Positions 49,890-58,680 of a DNA stretch of 64,000 nucleotides are shown in pieces. Source of the stretch: a virus. The stretch is from the IMG/VR virus record IMGVR_UViG_3300020411_000935, positions 1-64,000 of that record; one strand, given 5' to 3'. The position numbers and the translations under genes are program-made. The notes beneath the pieces are model-generated. The model searched no databases, was not told the DNA's origin, and worked only from the letters and a program-made list of their open reading frames with translations. Every line of letters begins with the position of its first letter. The first letter of the stretch is position 1.

Positions 49890-50870
49890 ATGATTCACAT
49901 TGATGCCAAGTATATAAGTTTGGTATCTGCTCGACTTGGTAAATTCAAAAGGACAAAGAACAATCTCTATACGTTCAGGTGTCCTTATTGTGGTGACTCG
50001 AAGAAGAATAAGAACAAAACTAGAGGATATCTGTACCAAGTCAAGACAGATTTCAATTTCAAATGTCATAACTGTGGTCTCTCCAGATCCTTCACAAACT
50101 TTCTAAAGGATCAAGACCCCCAACTGTATGATCAGTACGTTCTGGAGCGATATAAAGAAGGTCTGACAGGCAAGGCAACGACCACACCTGAACCAGACTT
50201 CAAGAAGATAATCAATAAACCTGTATTCAAAAAGAAAATTGATTTGCCTTTAGCATCTGAAAATGCTAGGGCATCTTCCTATTTAAAGAACCGTAAACTA
50301 AATCCAGACAAGTTCTATTACGCTGAGAGGTTCAAGCACTTCTGCAATACTATCAAACCGACATTTACTAATGTTCGTGATGAACATGCACGTATCGTAA
50401 TCCCAATGTACGACTCAAATAAGAGATTGATTGGTCTTCAAGGACGTGCTTTGGACGGGTTTGTACAACCTAAATATTTGACCCTGATGTTAGTGGAAGA
50501 TCACCCCAAAGTGTATGGGTTTGATACAATAGATGAAACGAAACAGGTTTATGTCACAGAAGGACCATTTGACTCAACGTTCATTGATAATTCCATTGCT
50601 ATGTGCGGTAGTGACGTGGATCTTAGCGGGTATGGTGATTTGGAATTTACCTACGTCTTCGACAACGAACCAAGGAACAGGGAAATCGTCTCTAAGATTA
50701 CTAAATCCATCGAGAAATCCCACAAGGTGGTGATATTTCCCACACAAATCAGAGAAAAAGACATCAATGACATGGTTTTAGCTGGACATGATGTCAATTC
50801 TCTGCTAGAATCCAACACATATACAGGATTAAAAGCCAAACTAAAACTACAAACTTGGAAAAAAGTATGA
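49890..50870 (+). CDS. gp61: DNA primase gp61
   Basis: 326 aa (T4: 342). N-terminal zinc ribbon FRCPYCGDSKKN and FKCHNCGLSRSF, then the TOPRIM-type region VYVTEGPFDSTFIDN and VFDNEPRNR (D-x-x). Primes lagging strand synthesis with gp41. Overlaps nrdA by 4 nt. Confidence 0.95.
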   Translation: MIHIDAKYISLVSARLGKFKRTKNNLYTFRCPYCGDSKKNKNKTRGYLYQVKTDFNFKCHNCGLSRSFTNFLKDQDPQLYDQYVLERYKEGLTGKATTTPEPDFKKIINKPVFKKKIDLPLASENARASSYLKNRKLNPDKFYYAERFKHFCNTIKPTFTNVRDEHARIVIPMYDSNKRLIGLQGRALDGFVQPKYLTLMLVEDHPKVYGFDTIDETKQVYVTEGPFDSTFIDNSIAMCGSDVDLSGYGDLEFTYVFDNEPRNREIVSKITKSIEKSHKVVIFPTQIREKDINDMVLAGHDVNSLLESNTYTGLKAKLKLQTWKKV

Positions 50871-53161
50871 GCAACGGTATAAAAGTTGTAAAGAGAAACG
50901 GTTCTACTGAACCATTGAATCTTGAAAAGATGCACATCATGGCAGAACGTGCATGTGAAAATTTAGCAGGAGTCTCTGCATCACAGGTAGAGATACAATC
51001 TGGTATACAATTCTATGATGGTATCACTACTGCTGAGATACAGAATATTCTAATCAAGTCTGCTAGTGATCTTATAACACTTGACAATCCTAACTATCAG
51101 TTCGTTGCTGCTAGACTTATGCTCTTTGCCCTCCGTAAGGGTCTGTATGGTAAGTTAGAAACAATTCCACACCTTCATGACCATATCAAGGAGTGCGTTG
51201 AGAGAGGTCTGTATGACACCACAGTGCTTGATAAATATTCTGATGAAGAGATCAATGAAATAGATGGTATAATAGATCATGATCGTGACTTCCTGTTTAC
51301 CTATGCAGGATTGAGACAAGTCTTTGACAAGTATCTTGTACAAGACAGAAGCAGTGGTGAAGTGTATGAGACACCACAGCAGATGTACATTATGATTGCT
51401 GCTACACTATTTGCAAACTACCCTAAGGAAACAAGAATCAGTTATGTTCAGAGATACTACAACAGCATCAGCAAACACAAGCTCAACATTCCCACACCTG
51501 TCATGGCGGGAGTTAGAACTCCACTTCGACAATTCGCTAGCTGTGTTCTTGTGGATATTGATGACACCCTCGATAGCATCTTTAGCAGTGATATGGCTAT
51601 CGGCAAGTATGTTGCACAGAGGGCGGGTATTGGCATCAATGCGGGCAAAATCCGTGGCATCAACAGTAAAATCAGAGGCGGAGAAGTTCAACACACAGGC
51701 GTTATACCTTTCCTCAAAAAGTTTGAAAGTACTGTCAGATGCTGCACTCAAAATGGCGTTAGAGGTGGATCAGCGACTGTCCACTTCCCCATCTGGCACC
51801 AAGAAATAGAAGATATAATTGTACTCAAGAATAACAAAGGAACAGAGGACAACCGTGTCAGAAAACTCGACTACTCAATCCAAATCTCAAAACTTTTTTA
51901 CGAAAGGTTTATCAAGAATCAAGACATCTCGCTTTTTTCCCCTCATAATTGTCCTGACTTGTTTGAGAGTTTTGGGACCGATAGGTTTGATGAGTTATAT
52001 TGCGGTTACGAGTTGGATGAATCAATCCCAAGAAAAACCATCGCTGCACAAGAACTCTTCCTCGCAATTCTAAAGGAGAGAGCAGAGACTGGTCGTATAT
52101 ACATCATGAATATCGACCACTGCAATAGTCATTCATCATTTATTGACAAGGTTTCTATGAGTAACCTCTGTCAGGAGATTACCCTACCTACTACACCCCT
52201 GCAACACATCGATAAGGAAGGTGAGATAGCACTGTGTATATTGTCTGCTGTAAACGTAGGAAAGGTACAGTCAGATAAAGAACTGGAGTCACTATGTGAC
52301 CTTGCAGTCAGAGCATTAGATGAGATTATAGATTATCAAGAGTATCCTGTTGCTGCTGCTGAGAAATCTACTAAGGCAAGAAGATCTCTTGGTATAGGTT
52401 ACATTGGACTAGCACATTACTTTGCAAAATTAGGGTTTGCTTATGATTCTCAGGAGGCATGGGACGCAGCACATACACTAACCGAGTCGTTCCAATACTT
52501 CTTACTAAAAGCATCAAATCAACTCGCAAAAGAGAAGGGTGCATGTGAATATTTTGACCGCACAAAATACTCTTTGGGACAACTTCCAATTGATACATAT
52601 AAGAAGGATGTAGATGAGATTACAACAGTAGCATACCAACATGATTGGGATTCTTTACGGAATGACATCAAGACCCACGGTCTTAGGCACTCAACATTGT
52701 CCGCACAGATGCCTTCGGAGAGCAGTTCCGTTGTGTCAAACGCTACCAATGGAATCGAACCACCTAGAGACTACTTGTCCATTAAGAAGTCCAAGAAAGG
52801 ACCTCTTAAGCAAGTTGTGCCACAGTATAGTAAACTAAAAAATAACTATACATTGTTATGGAATATGAAAGACAATCAGGGATACATAAATGTTGTCTCT
52901 GTGATGCAAAAATTCTTTGATCAAGCAATATCTGGTAATTGGTCATACAACCCAGAGAATTATCCAAATAATGAAGTGCCAGTTTCTGTTATGGCACAAG
53001 ATTTGTTGACCACATATAAGTATGGATGGAAAACTTCCTACTATCAGAACACTCATGACATGAAGAGTGATGAAATAGAGGAACCGGTAGCATCTACTAA
53101 AGATCTAATAGCAGAAATAGAAAACCTATCGGAAGAATCCTGTGATTCCTGTGCAATTTAG
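50867..53161 (+). CDS. nrdA: Ribonucleotide reductase class Ia large subunit NrdA
   Basis: 764 aa from ATG 50867 (ATGA overlap with gp61). N-terminal ATP-cone KVVKRNGSTEPLNLEKMHIM, active-site Cys in FASCVLVDIDDT, catalytic SNLCQEITLPT (N-x-C-x-E), and the C-terminal redox pair CDSCAI. Reduces NDPs to dNDPs for phage DNA synthesis. Overlap with an earlier nrdB start is possible. Confidence 0.97.
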   Translation: MSNGIKVVKRNGSTEPLNLEKMHIMAERACENLAGVSASQVEIQSGIQFYDGITTAEIQNILIKSASDLITLDNPNYQFVAARLMLFALRKGLYGKLETIPHLHDHIKECVERGLYDTTVLDKYSDEEINEIDGIIDHDRDFLFTYAGLRQVFDKYLVQDRSSGEVYETPQQMYIMIAATLFANYPKETRISYVQRYYNSISKHKLNIPTPVMAGVRTPLRQFASCVLVDIDDTLDSIFSSDMAIGKYVAQRAGIGINAGKIRGINSKIRGGEVQHTGVIPFLKKFESTVRCCTQNGVRGGSATVHFPIWHQEIEDIIVLKNNKGTEDNRVRKLDYSIQISKLFYERFIKNQDISLFSPHNCPDLFESFGTDRFDELYCGYELDESIPRKTIAAQELFLAILKERAETGRIYIMNIDHCNSHSSFIDKVSMSNLCQEITLPTTPLQHIDKEGEIALCILSAVNVGKVQSDKELESLCDLAVRALDEIIDYQEYPVAAAEKSTKARRSLGIGYIGLAHYFAKLGFAYDSQEAWDAAHTLTESFQYFLLKASNQLAKEKGACEYFDRTKYSLGQLPIDTYKKDVDEITTVAYQHDWDSLRNDIKTHGLRHSTLSAQMPSESSSVVSNATNGIEPPRDYLSIKKSKKGPLKQVVPQYSKLKNNYTLLWNMKDNQGYINVVSVMQKFFDQAISGNWSYNPENYPNNEVPVSVMAQDLLTTYKYGWKTSYYQNTHDMKSDEIEEPVASTKDLIAEIENLSEESCDSCAI

Positions 53162-53189
53162 AGTGACTGAGTCTACACCAGTCAATGGT

Positions 53190-54323
53190 ATGACTGTCTT
53201 CAATAAAGGACATGTCGATACAAAAGAACAACCTATGTTCTTTGGTGCACCCCTTGGTGTGCAGAGATATGATTCATATAAGTATCCTGTGTTTGAGAAA
53301 CTAACAAACCAGATGCTTGGATACTTTTGGAGACCAGAAGAGGTGTCTCTACAAAAGGATCGTGGTGACTACCAGTCTCTACGTCCAGAGCAGAAGCATA
53401 TCTTTACTTCTAATTTGAAATATCAAATACTCCTTGACTCTGTACAAGGTCGTGGTCCTGGTATGGCATTCTCACCCTACTGTGCACTGCCTGAGTTGGA
53501 AGGTGCTATGAATGTATGGCAGTTTATGGAGATGATTCATAGTAGATCATACACTTATATTATCAAGAATGTTTATCCAGATCCAGCAGAGGTTTTTGAT
53601 ACCATACTGGATGATGATAAGATATTGGCACGTGCTAAGTCAGTGACTGCTGCCTATGATGACTTCATCAACATGGCACATCAATATGATCAGAGTAACT
53701 GGTGGAGACCTGAGTGGAAGAATGCTAGTTACAATGCGTCTTATGAAGAAAGAGAACTAAAACGTAAACTTTATCTTGCTGTATCTAATGTCAATATACT
53801 CGAAGGTATTCGTTTTTATGTTAGTTTTGCTTGCAGTTTTGCATTTGGAGAACTCAAACTCATGGAAGGTTCGGCAAAAATCATCTCACTTATTGCAAGA
53901 GACGAGAACCAACATACAGTCCTCACTCAACAAATGATCAAGGCATGGCAGAAGGGAGATGACCCTGTCATGAGTGAGATAATGAAAGAAGAAGAGCAAA
54001 CTGTCATTGACATGTATAGAATGGCAGTGGAAGAAGAGAAAGAGTGGGCACAATACTTATTCAAAGATGGTAGCATGATAGGACTCAACGATAAGTTACT
54101 TGTTAAATATGTTGAGTGGATCTGCAATAAAAGAATGAGAGCGATTGGACTAGATCCTATATATGATGCACCCATAAAGAACAACCCACTACCTTGGACA
54201 GAACATTGGATTAGTTCTAAAGGTTTACAGGTTGCACCACAGGAGACAGAGGTAGAAAGTTATGTCGTCGGAGGAATCAAACAAGACGTCAAGAAGGACA
54301 CGTTCTCAGGATTCAAACTCTAG
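53190..54323 (+). CDS. nrdB: Ribonucleotide reductase class Ia small subunit NrdB
   Basis: 377 aa from ATG 53190 (MTVFNKGHVDTKEQPMFFG), which aligns with the T4 NrdB N-terminus; a GTG at 53142 overlapping nrdA would add 16 residues. Di-iron and radical-site motifs: WQFMEMIHSRSYTY (E, H, Tyr), ILEGIRFYVSFAC and ARDENQHTVL (E-x-x-H). No intein or intron seen. Confidence 0.96.
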   Translation: MTVFNKGHVDTKEQPMFFGAPLGVQRYDSYKYPVFEKLTNQMLGYFWRPEEVSLQKDRGDYQSLRPEQKHIFTSNLKYQILLDSVQGRGPGMAFSPYCALPELEGAMNVWQFMEMIHSRSYTYIIKNVYPDPAEVFDTILDDDKILARAKSVTAAYDDFINMAHQYDQSNWWRPEWKNASYNASYEERELKRKLYLAVSNVNILEGIRFYVSFACSFAFGELKLMEGSAKIISLIARDENQHTVLTQQMIKAWQKGDDPVMSEIMKEEEQTVIDMYRMAVEEEKEWAQYLFKDGSMIGLNDKLLVKYVEWICNKRMRAIGLDPIYDAPIKNNPLPWTEHWISSKGLQVAPQETEVESYVVGGIKQDVKKDTFSGFKL

Positions 54324-54552
54324 AGGAAGATTCGATCCACCTTTGAATAAAGATGGATCTCCTTGTTTGAAAGGTAGAATTATAAACCTAATACAAGTAG
54401 TAGTGGTAACACAGTTACTGATAGTTGCTGCTACTATCCATGGATGTCTTATGCCAGGTAGAGAGTGTAACTCAGAAACTAAACAACATATTGCTAACAT
54501 GATGACTGTTATAACTACCTCTACATTTGCTTTATATGCTGCTGAGAAGTGA
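54262..54552 (+). CDS. Small membrane protein downstream of NrdB
   Basis: 96 aa, ATG 54262 overlapping nrdB by 62 nt; a later non-ATG start near 54343 is possible. One membrane segment (IINLIQVVVVTQLLIVAATI) and a second hydrophobic end. The first 25 residues are Ser/Arg-rich. Unknown. Overlaps the first SGNH-like gene by 4 nt. Confidence 0.5.
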   Translation: MSSEESNKTSRRTRSQDSNSRGRFDPPLNKDGSPCLKGRIINLIQVVVVTQLLIVAATIHGCLMPGRECNSETKQHIANMMTVITTSTFALYAAEK

Positions 54553-55214
54553 AGTTTTATTTTGATGGTTGCTCTTTCACTGCTGGTGGAGGATTCAAAA
54601 AGTTTGGACACGAAAATTATAAAAATTTACTATGGACACACCATGTCTGTGACCATTTCAATGCAGAAGAACATAACTTTGCCATAGGTGGTGCTGCTAA
54701 TGACACCATACTCAGAAATTTTTTCGTCAAAAATTATGATGAGTTGGAAACCTATGACTGTTTCTTTATGCAGACTACCATTACTGCTAGGAGTGAGTGG
54801 TTTGATGATATAAAAAATATTTGGAGGAGATATAAGTTCAAGGCAAAGGTTTATAAAGATCAACTCAGGAAGGAAGACCCTGTGCTAGAGGAATGGATTG
54901 ACTACTATTTGAAGAGAATATACAGCGATAAAGCAGGACGAGTGAAGGAAGAGGTGACATATAGGAGCATAGATTCACACCTAAAAGCATTGAACAAACC
55001 TGTGTTCTGGTCTACAGTTATAAAAAATAAAGAATCTCGCATGGATTACCACTTGAACTTCAAGGATCCTAATCAAACTACTAATCTTCCTAAGACAAGG
55101 TACGACAGTTTCCCTGATGGACACCCAAGTGTTGAAGGACATAGGCAGATCGCCAAAGATGTTATAAAAGTAATAAATAGTAACACTATATTCAAAGGAA
55201 TAACATGTCCGTAG
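54549..55214 (+). CDS. SGNH-hydrolase-like protein 1
   Basis: 221 aa, GTG start. MKFYFDGCSFTAGGG replaces the GDSL block with DGCSF (Ser9 candidate nucleophile), GGAANDTIL is the G-x-N-D block, and PDGHPSVEGHRQIA gives the C-terminal D-x-x-H with catalytic His. SGNH enzymes are esterases or deacylases acting on glycans, lipids or peptidoglycan. First of four paralogues here. Confidence 0.78.
   Translation: MKFYFDGCSFTAGGGFKKFGHENYKNLLWTHHVCDHFNAEEHNFAIGGAANDTILRNFFVKNYDELETYDCFFMQTTITARSEWFDDIKNIWRRYKFKAKVYKDQLRKEDPVLEEWIDYYLKRIYSDKAGRVKEEVTYRSIDSHLKALNKPVFWSTVIKNKESRMDYHLNFKDPNQTTNLPKTRYDSFPDGHPSVEGHRQIAKDVIKVINSNTIFKGITCP
55172..55180 (+). promoter_or_regulatory. Late promoter box before fibre-type proteins
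   Basis: AATAAATAG in the end of the first SGNH gene, continuing TAACAC like other late boxes, 25 nt before ATG 55205. Confidence 0.6.
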
Positions 55215-55528
55215 ATTTAAATTCATCAGCTAAAACATATAACCTAGCAGTTAGAGCAAAAGGTAGACTATCTGCGGATGGTATTATAGAGTTCCCAAAA
55301 GCATGGGCGGGTAAAGTAAAGACTAATACTATCTCTATTATACTTACTCCTTACAAATCATATCAAGAATTATATGTTGAGTCTATATCATATGGAAGTA
55401 AAGCAATAGTAAAGAATGCAGCAGGATCTCATATTCAAGGATGGTATTTTCTAATCGCTAACCTACAGGACGGTGTAGAAATAGACACCAGCACAGGTAA
55501 CTACAGTAATACTCAAGCGTTTGAGTAA
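55205..55528 (+). CDS. Fibre-type beta-domain protein 1
   Basis: 107 aa. VRAKGRLSADGIIEFPKAWA, then SIILTPYKSYQELYVESI and IQGWYFLIANL follow the pattern of small beta domains at the C-terminus of phage tail fibres and other virion proteins. It has a near-copy immediately downstream. Late promoter upstream suggests a structural role; which appendage is unknown. Stop overlaps the next frame (TAATG). Confidence 0.7.
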   Translation: MSVDLNSSAKTYNLAVRAKGRLSADGIIEFPKAWAGKVKTNTISIILTPYKSYQELYVESISYGSKAIVKNAAGSHIQGWYFLIANLQDGVEIDTSTGNYSNTQAFE

Positions 55529-55632
55529 TGAATGGTAGAGGTGATGGCCGCAAACTAAAGATTTGGGGTGAGATATACCATAAGTACAGAACAGATTCAG
55601 GCAAAATTTACATCCAAGAGGAGGGACAACCA

Positions 55633-55911
55633 ATGGCAAAGAATCGAGGGGATCATGCACCAACATTTGGTGCAGTCAGAGTAAAGGGTGACATACCAGA
55701 CAATGGGGTTATAAATTTCCCTGCTGATTGGAAGGGTAAGATAGACATTGACAGTATTGTCATAATGGTTACACCACATGGTGCATTCCAAAGATTATAT
55801 GTTGACTCTATACAAGGAGAAGTCTCAGCAGTTGTAGCGAATGCTATTAGCGGACCTATCAAGGGTTCATATATGATAATCTGTAACCTTAAAGGTTATC
55901 CTAAAAATTGA
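55633..55911 (+). CDS. Fibre-type beta-domain protein 2
   Basis: 92 aa from ATG 55633, chosen because GAGGAGGG lies 8 nt upstream and the product then aligns with its paralogue (FGAVRVKGDIPDNGVINFPA, IVIMVTPHGAFQRLYVDSI, KGSYMIICNL). An in-frame ATG at 55528, overlapping the previous stop, would add 35 residues. Either start keeps the same domain. Confidence 0.68.
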   Translation: MAKNRGDHAPTFGAVRVKGDIPDNGVINFPADWKGKIDIDSIVIMVTPHGAFQRLYVDSIQGEVSAVVANAISGPIKGSYMIICNLKGYPKN

Positions 55912-56750
55912 TACCTTTATTATTAAATTTTGGAACTGCATACTCTGCGACCAGTCCATTGTGGCGAACTCTACAAGATGATACTAAGTATCTGCACACT
56001 GGACATCGTAAGAAGACTCATTGGTTATGGTTACTAAGGAATCAAGATACCAATGTGGAGAGGAAGTTTGTTCTCACACCAGAACCTTCTGCTCAAGCAC
56101 CATCAAGACAGCATATAAAATTTACTAAAGAGGAGGAGGACTATTTCTTTTCTCTTCCTACATCTATAGAGAAATATATTGAATATTATAAAAGGCATTG
56201 GGACTATCTTGATGGTGAGTTCAAGTCGGTGGGTGACTTCTGTAATAAGATGGCAGTGGCAGATGAGGAATATCTTTGTTTTCTACGTGACAAGTTGTCT
56301 GAACACTTTGATGTTAAGATAACTCTGATATTCAGAGACCCTGTTCGTAAGATATGGTCTGAAGCACGTACAGAATACAGTAGAATATACAACAAGAAGG
56401 GTGGTATAAGACGATCAGCTTTATATGGTGAGGTGTATGAGAAGTATGCTAGAGTTTTTGGTGAGGAGAGAGTGTTACCAATGGTTATGGAAAGGATATG
56501 GGAAGACCCTAGTGAACTGTCAGACTTCTTAGGACATCCTATTCCAAAAATGCATAGGAATGCATACTATCCAGAGAGAGGTACTAACATAAAAGAGTTC
56601 CCTGAGTTCTGGGATCAATGGAGAAATGAAAAGAATCCTATAGACTATGATAGGTTGAGAAAGGAGTTTGATTTATGCTATGTGGATTATAAAAGAGTCT
56701 TTGGAGATGTACCTGTAGAGTGGGGTAAAAAGGACATAGATATAGTATGA
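55908..56750 (+). CDS. Sulfotransferase-like protein
   Basis: 280 aa, TTG start overlapping the previous stop. The N-terminus LNFGTAYSATSPLWRTLQ resembles the PAPS 5'-phosphosulfate loop, and ITLIFRDPVRKIWSEARTEY is the 3'-phosphate motif (R-D-P-x-x-R-x-x-S). It would transfer sulfate from PAPS to a carbohydrate, lipid or protein. It sits within the SGNH cluster, where a glycan-modifying role is natural. Confidence 0.82.
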   Translation: MIPLLLNFGTAYSATSPLWRTLQDDTKYLHTGHRKKTHWLWLLRNQDTNVERKFVLTPEPSAQAPSRQHIKFTKEEEDYFFSLPTSIEKYIEYYKRHWDYLDGEFKSVGDFCNKMAVADEEYLCFLRDKLSEHFDVKITLIFRDPVRKIWSEARTEYSRIYNKKGGIRRSALYGEVYEKYARVFGEERVLPMVMERIWEDPSELSDFLGHPIPKMHRNAYYPERGTNIKEFPEFWDQWRNEKNPIDYDRLRKEFDLCYVDYKRVFGDVPVEWGKKDIDIV

Positions 56751-57433
56751 AATTTTATTTTGATGGATGCTCCTTCTCACATGGGTATGCCATGAGTGAG
56801 TATGGACATGATTTCCTAGCAAATCGTTGGACAAAATTAGTTTCTGATCACTACGGTGCAGAAGAATTCAACTTGTCATCAGGTGGTGCTGCTAATGACA
56901 CCATACTGAGACATTTTTTTATGGGAGAGAAGTTTAGAGAGCACAATGTGATGAAGAATCCTATACGATTCGATCTCAACGACTTTGATTTATTTTTTAT
57001 ACAGTCTACGTCACCTAGAAGAGGTGAGTATTGGAATAGAACTACTATGAAGTGGGAAAGATATAAGTTTAGAGGTGTCAAGAAAGAAGCAGAGAAGAGA
57101 AAGAAAAATCCTGAGTTGCAGAGGTGGATACAGTACTGGTTGACTGACATATATGACCCAAAACAGGGTGCAGTTTATGAGACTGTGATGATGAAAGCAA
57201 TTACATCACATCTTAAACTACTGAAGAAACCATACATAACTCTTACGTTTATGAATCCAGAGAGTGCTGTTATGGACTACGACATATATCTAAACGCTGC
57301 AAGTAAACACTATGTGACTGAAGAGATAACTACAAAGTATGATAAATTACCTGATGGACACCCATCACCACTGGGTAATAGACAAATTGCTGATGATATT
57401 ATAAAGTTGATAGATGAAAAAGTTTTACTTTGA
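56747..57433 (+). CDS. SGNH-hydrolase-like protein 2
   Basis: 228 aa, overlapping the sulfotransferase by 4 nt. MKFYFDGCSFSHGYA, GGAANDTILRHFF and PDGHPSPLGNRQIADDI repeat the three SGNH blocks. More divergent in the middle (residues 60-150, long basic insert VKKEAEKRKKNPELQRW). Overlaps the third paralogue by 20 nt. Confidence 0.78.
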   Translation: MKFYFDGCSFSHGYAMSEYGHDFLANRWTKLVSDHYGAEEFNLSSGGAANDTILRHFFMGEKFREHNVMKNPIRFDLNDFDLFFIQSTSPRRGEYWNRTTMKWERYKFRGVKKEAEKRKKNPELQRWIQYWLTDIYDPKQGAVYETVMMKAITSHLKLLKKPYITLTFMNPESAVMDYDIYLNAASKHYVTEEITTKYDKLPDGHPSPLGNRQIADDIIKLIDEKVLL

Positions 57434-57998
57434 TGGTGACTCATGGATGAATGGTGGAGGACTAGAGTTATGTGGTCTTCCTAGGAAATCACGTTGGTCT
57501 ACCTTAGTATGTGAACATTTTGGAGCAGAAGAAACTAATTTAGCAACTGGTGGTGCACCTATTGACACTGCTATGCGACATCTATTTACTGGTAAGTATA
57601 AAAAGAAAGAGATTCCTCTCCATGAGTTTGATATGTTCTTCATACAACTGTCTTACCCTCGTAGAAGAGAATACTTTTGTGATATTGAAAAGAGATGGAG
57701 GAGATATCATCCAGATAAAGATAAGTGGGCAGAGGACTATCTCAAATACAAATACAGTGAGGTACAGGGGAGAGTAATAGAACAGATTGCAGTCAAATCT
57801 ATAAGAGCATACTGTAAAGAACTTGGTAAACCATTGTTCCTGTGCACTCAATGGAAAAATGCAAATAAAGATTTAGATTATGACCTATTTCTCCATACAT
57901 ATGCTAGACTACCTGATGGAGGGCACCCTTCAGTCAAAGGTCATCGTCACATTGCTGATGATGTAATAAAATTTATGACAAATGAACTACATTTTTGA
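57414..57998 (+). CDS. SGNH-hydrolase-like protein 3
   Basis: 194 aa. FYFDGDSWMNGGG has the canonical GDS form of block I. Block III is altered to GGAPIDTAMRH, replacing Asn with Ile-Asp, so the oxyanion-hole Asn may be missing. PDGGHPSVKGHRHIADDVI is intact. Overlaps both neighbours. Confidence 0.75.
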   Translation: MKKFYFDGDSWMNGGGLELCGLPRKSRWSTLVCEHFGAEETNLATGGAPIDTAMRHLFTGKYKKKEIPLHEFDMFFIQLSYPRRREYFCDIEKRWRRYHPDKDKWAEDYLKYKYSEVQGRVIEQIAVKSIRAYCKELGKPLFLCTQWKNANKDLDYDLFLHTYARLPDGGHPSVKGHRHIADDVIKFMTNELHF

Positions 57999-58680
57999 TG
58001 TTGATGGCACACTGACTCCTGCTAGGAGACAAATGGACTTGTCTTTCATGGCATGGTTCATAATATTTGAATGCAAGCACCCTGTGTATCTGGTGACTGG
58101 TAGTGATAGACAGAAGACTATAGATCAGGTGGGTCTTGATGTGTATAACAGAGCACAGAGAGTATATAATTGTTCTGGTTCAGATGTGTGGGAGGGAGAT
58201 CGTAATGTTTATAGAGACGATTGGAAACTACCTCATGATGCCAATGCATGGTTGATGTTAGAACTCAAGCAAAGTAATTTTACTATCAGAACTGGTACAC
58301 ATATAGAAAGGAGACCTGGTTGTGTCAACTTTAGTATCTTAGGTAGAGGTGCTAACTTTGAGGAGAGAGAAGTATATAAGCAATGGGATAAAGATGAGAA
58401 TGAGAGACATCAAATTGCTAGGAGATTCAATAGAGAGTTTCCTGACCTCTATGCTACTGTTGGTGGTGAGACAGGACTAGACATAGCACCACAAGGTAGA
58501 GATAAGAGTCAGATACTTAGAGACTTTGATGGAGATATAAAATTCTTTGGTGATAAGATGGAGAAAGGAGGTAATGACTTCCTTCTTGCACAGACAATAA
58601 GAGAAAAAAAATTAGGTGCTACCTATTATGTGTTTGATTATAAGCATACTTGGGAGATATTACAGTACGAAAATAAATGA
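57982..58680 (+). CDS. Phosphomannomutase-like HAD-family enzyme
   Basis: 232 aa. HAD motif I FDVDGTLTPAR at residues 4-14 and VYLVTGSDRQKT. The cap and core IERRPGCVNFSILGRGANFE, GGETGLDIAPQGRDKSQIL and FFGDKMEKGGND strongly resemble eukaryotic-type alpha-phosphomannomutase (N-V-S-x-I-G-R, G-G-x-D-x-x-P-x-G-x-D-K, F-G-D-K-x-x-x-G-G-N-D). It would interconvert mannose-6-phosphate and mannose-1-phosphate, or dephosphorylate a sugar phosphate. It fits a GDP-mannose/fucose supply for glycan work together with the epimerase. Confidence 0.85.
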   Translation: MNYIFDVDGTLTPARRQMDLSFMAWFIIFECKHPVYLVTGSDRQKTIDQVGLDVYNRAQRVYNCSGSDVWEGDRNVYRDDWKLPHDANAWLMLELKQSNFTIRTGTHIERRPGCVNFSILGRGANFEEREVYKQWDKDENERHQIARRFNREFPDLYATVGGETGLDIAPQGRDKSQILRDFDGDIKFFGDKMEKGGNDFLLAQTIREKKLGATYYVFDYKHTWEILQYENK

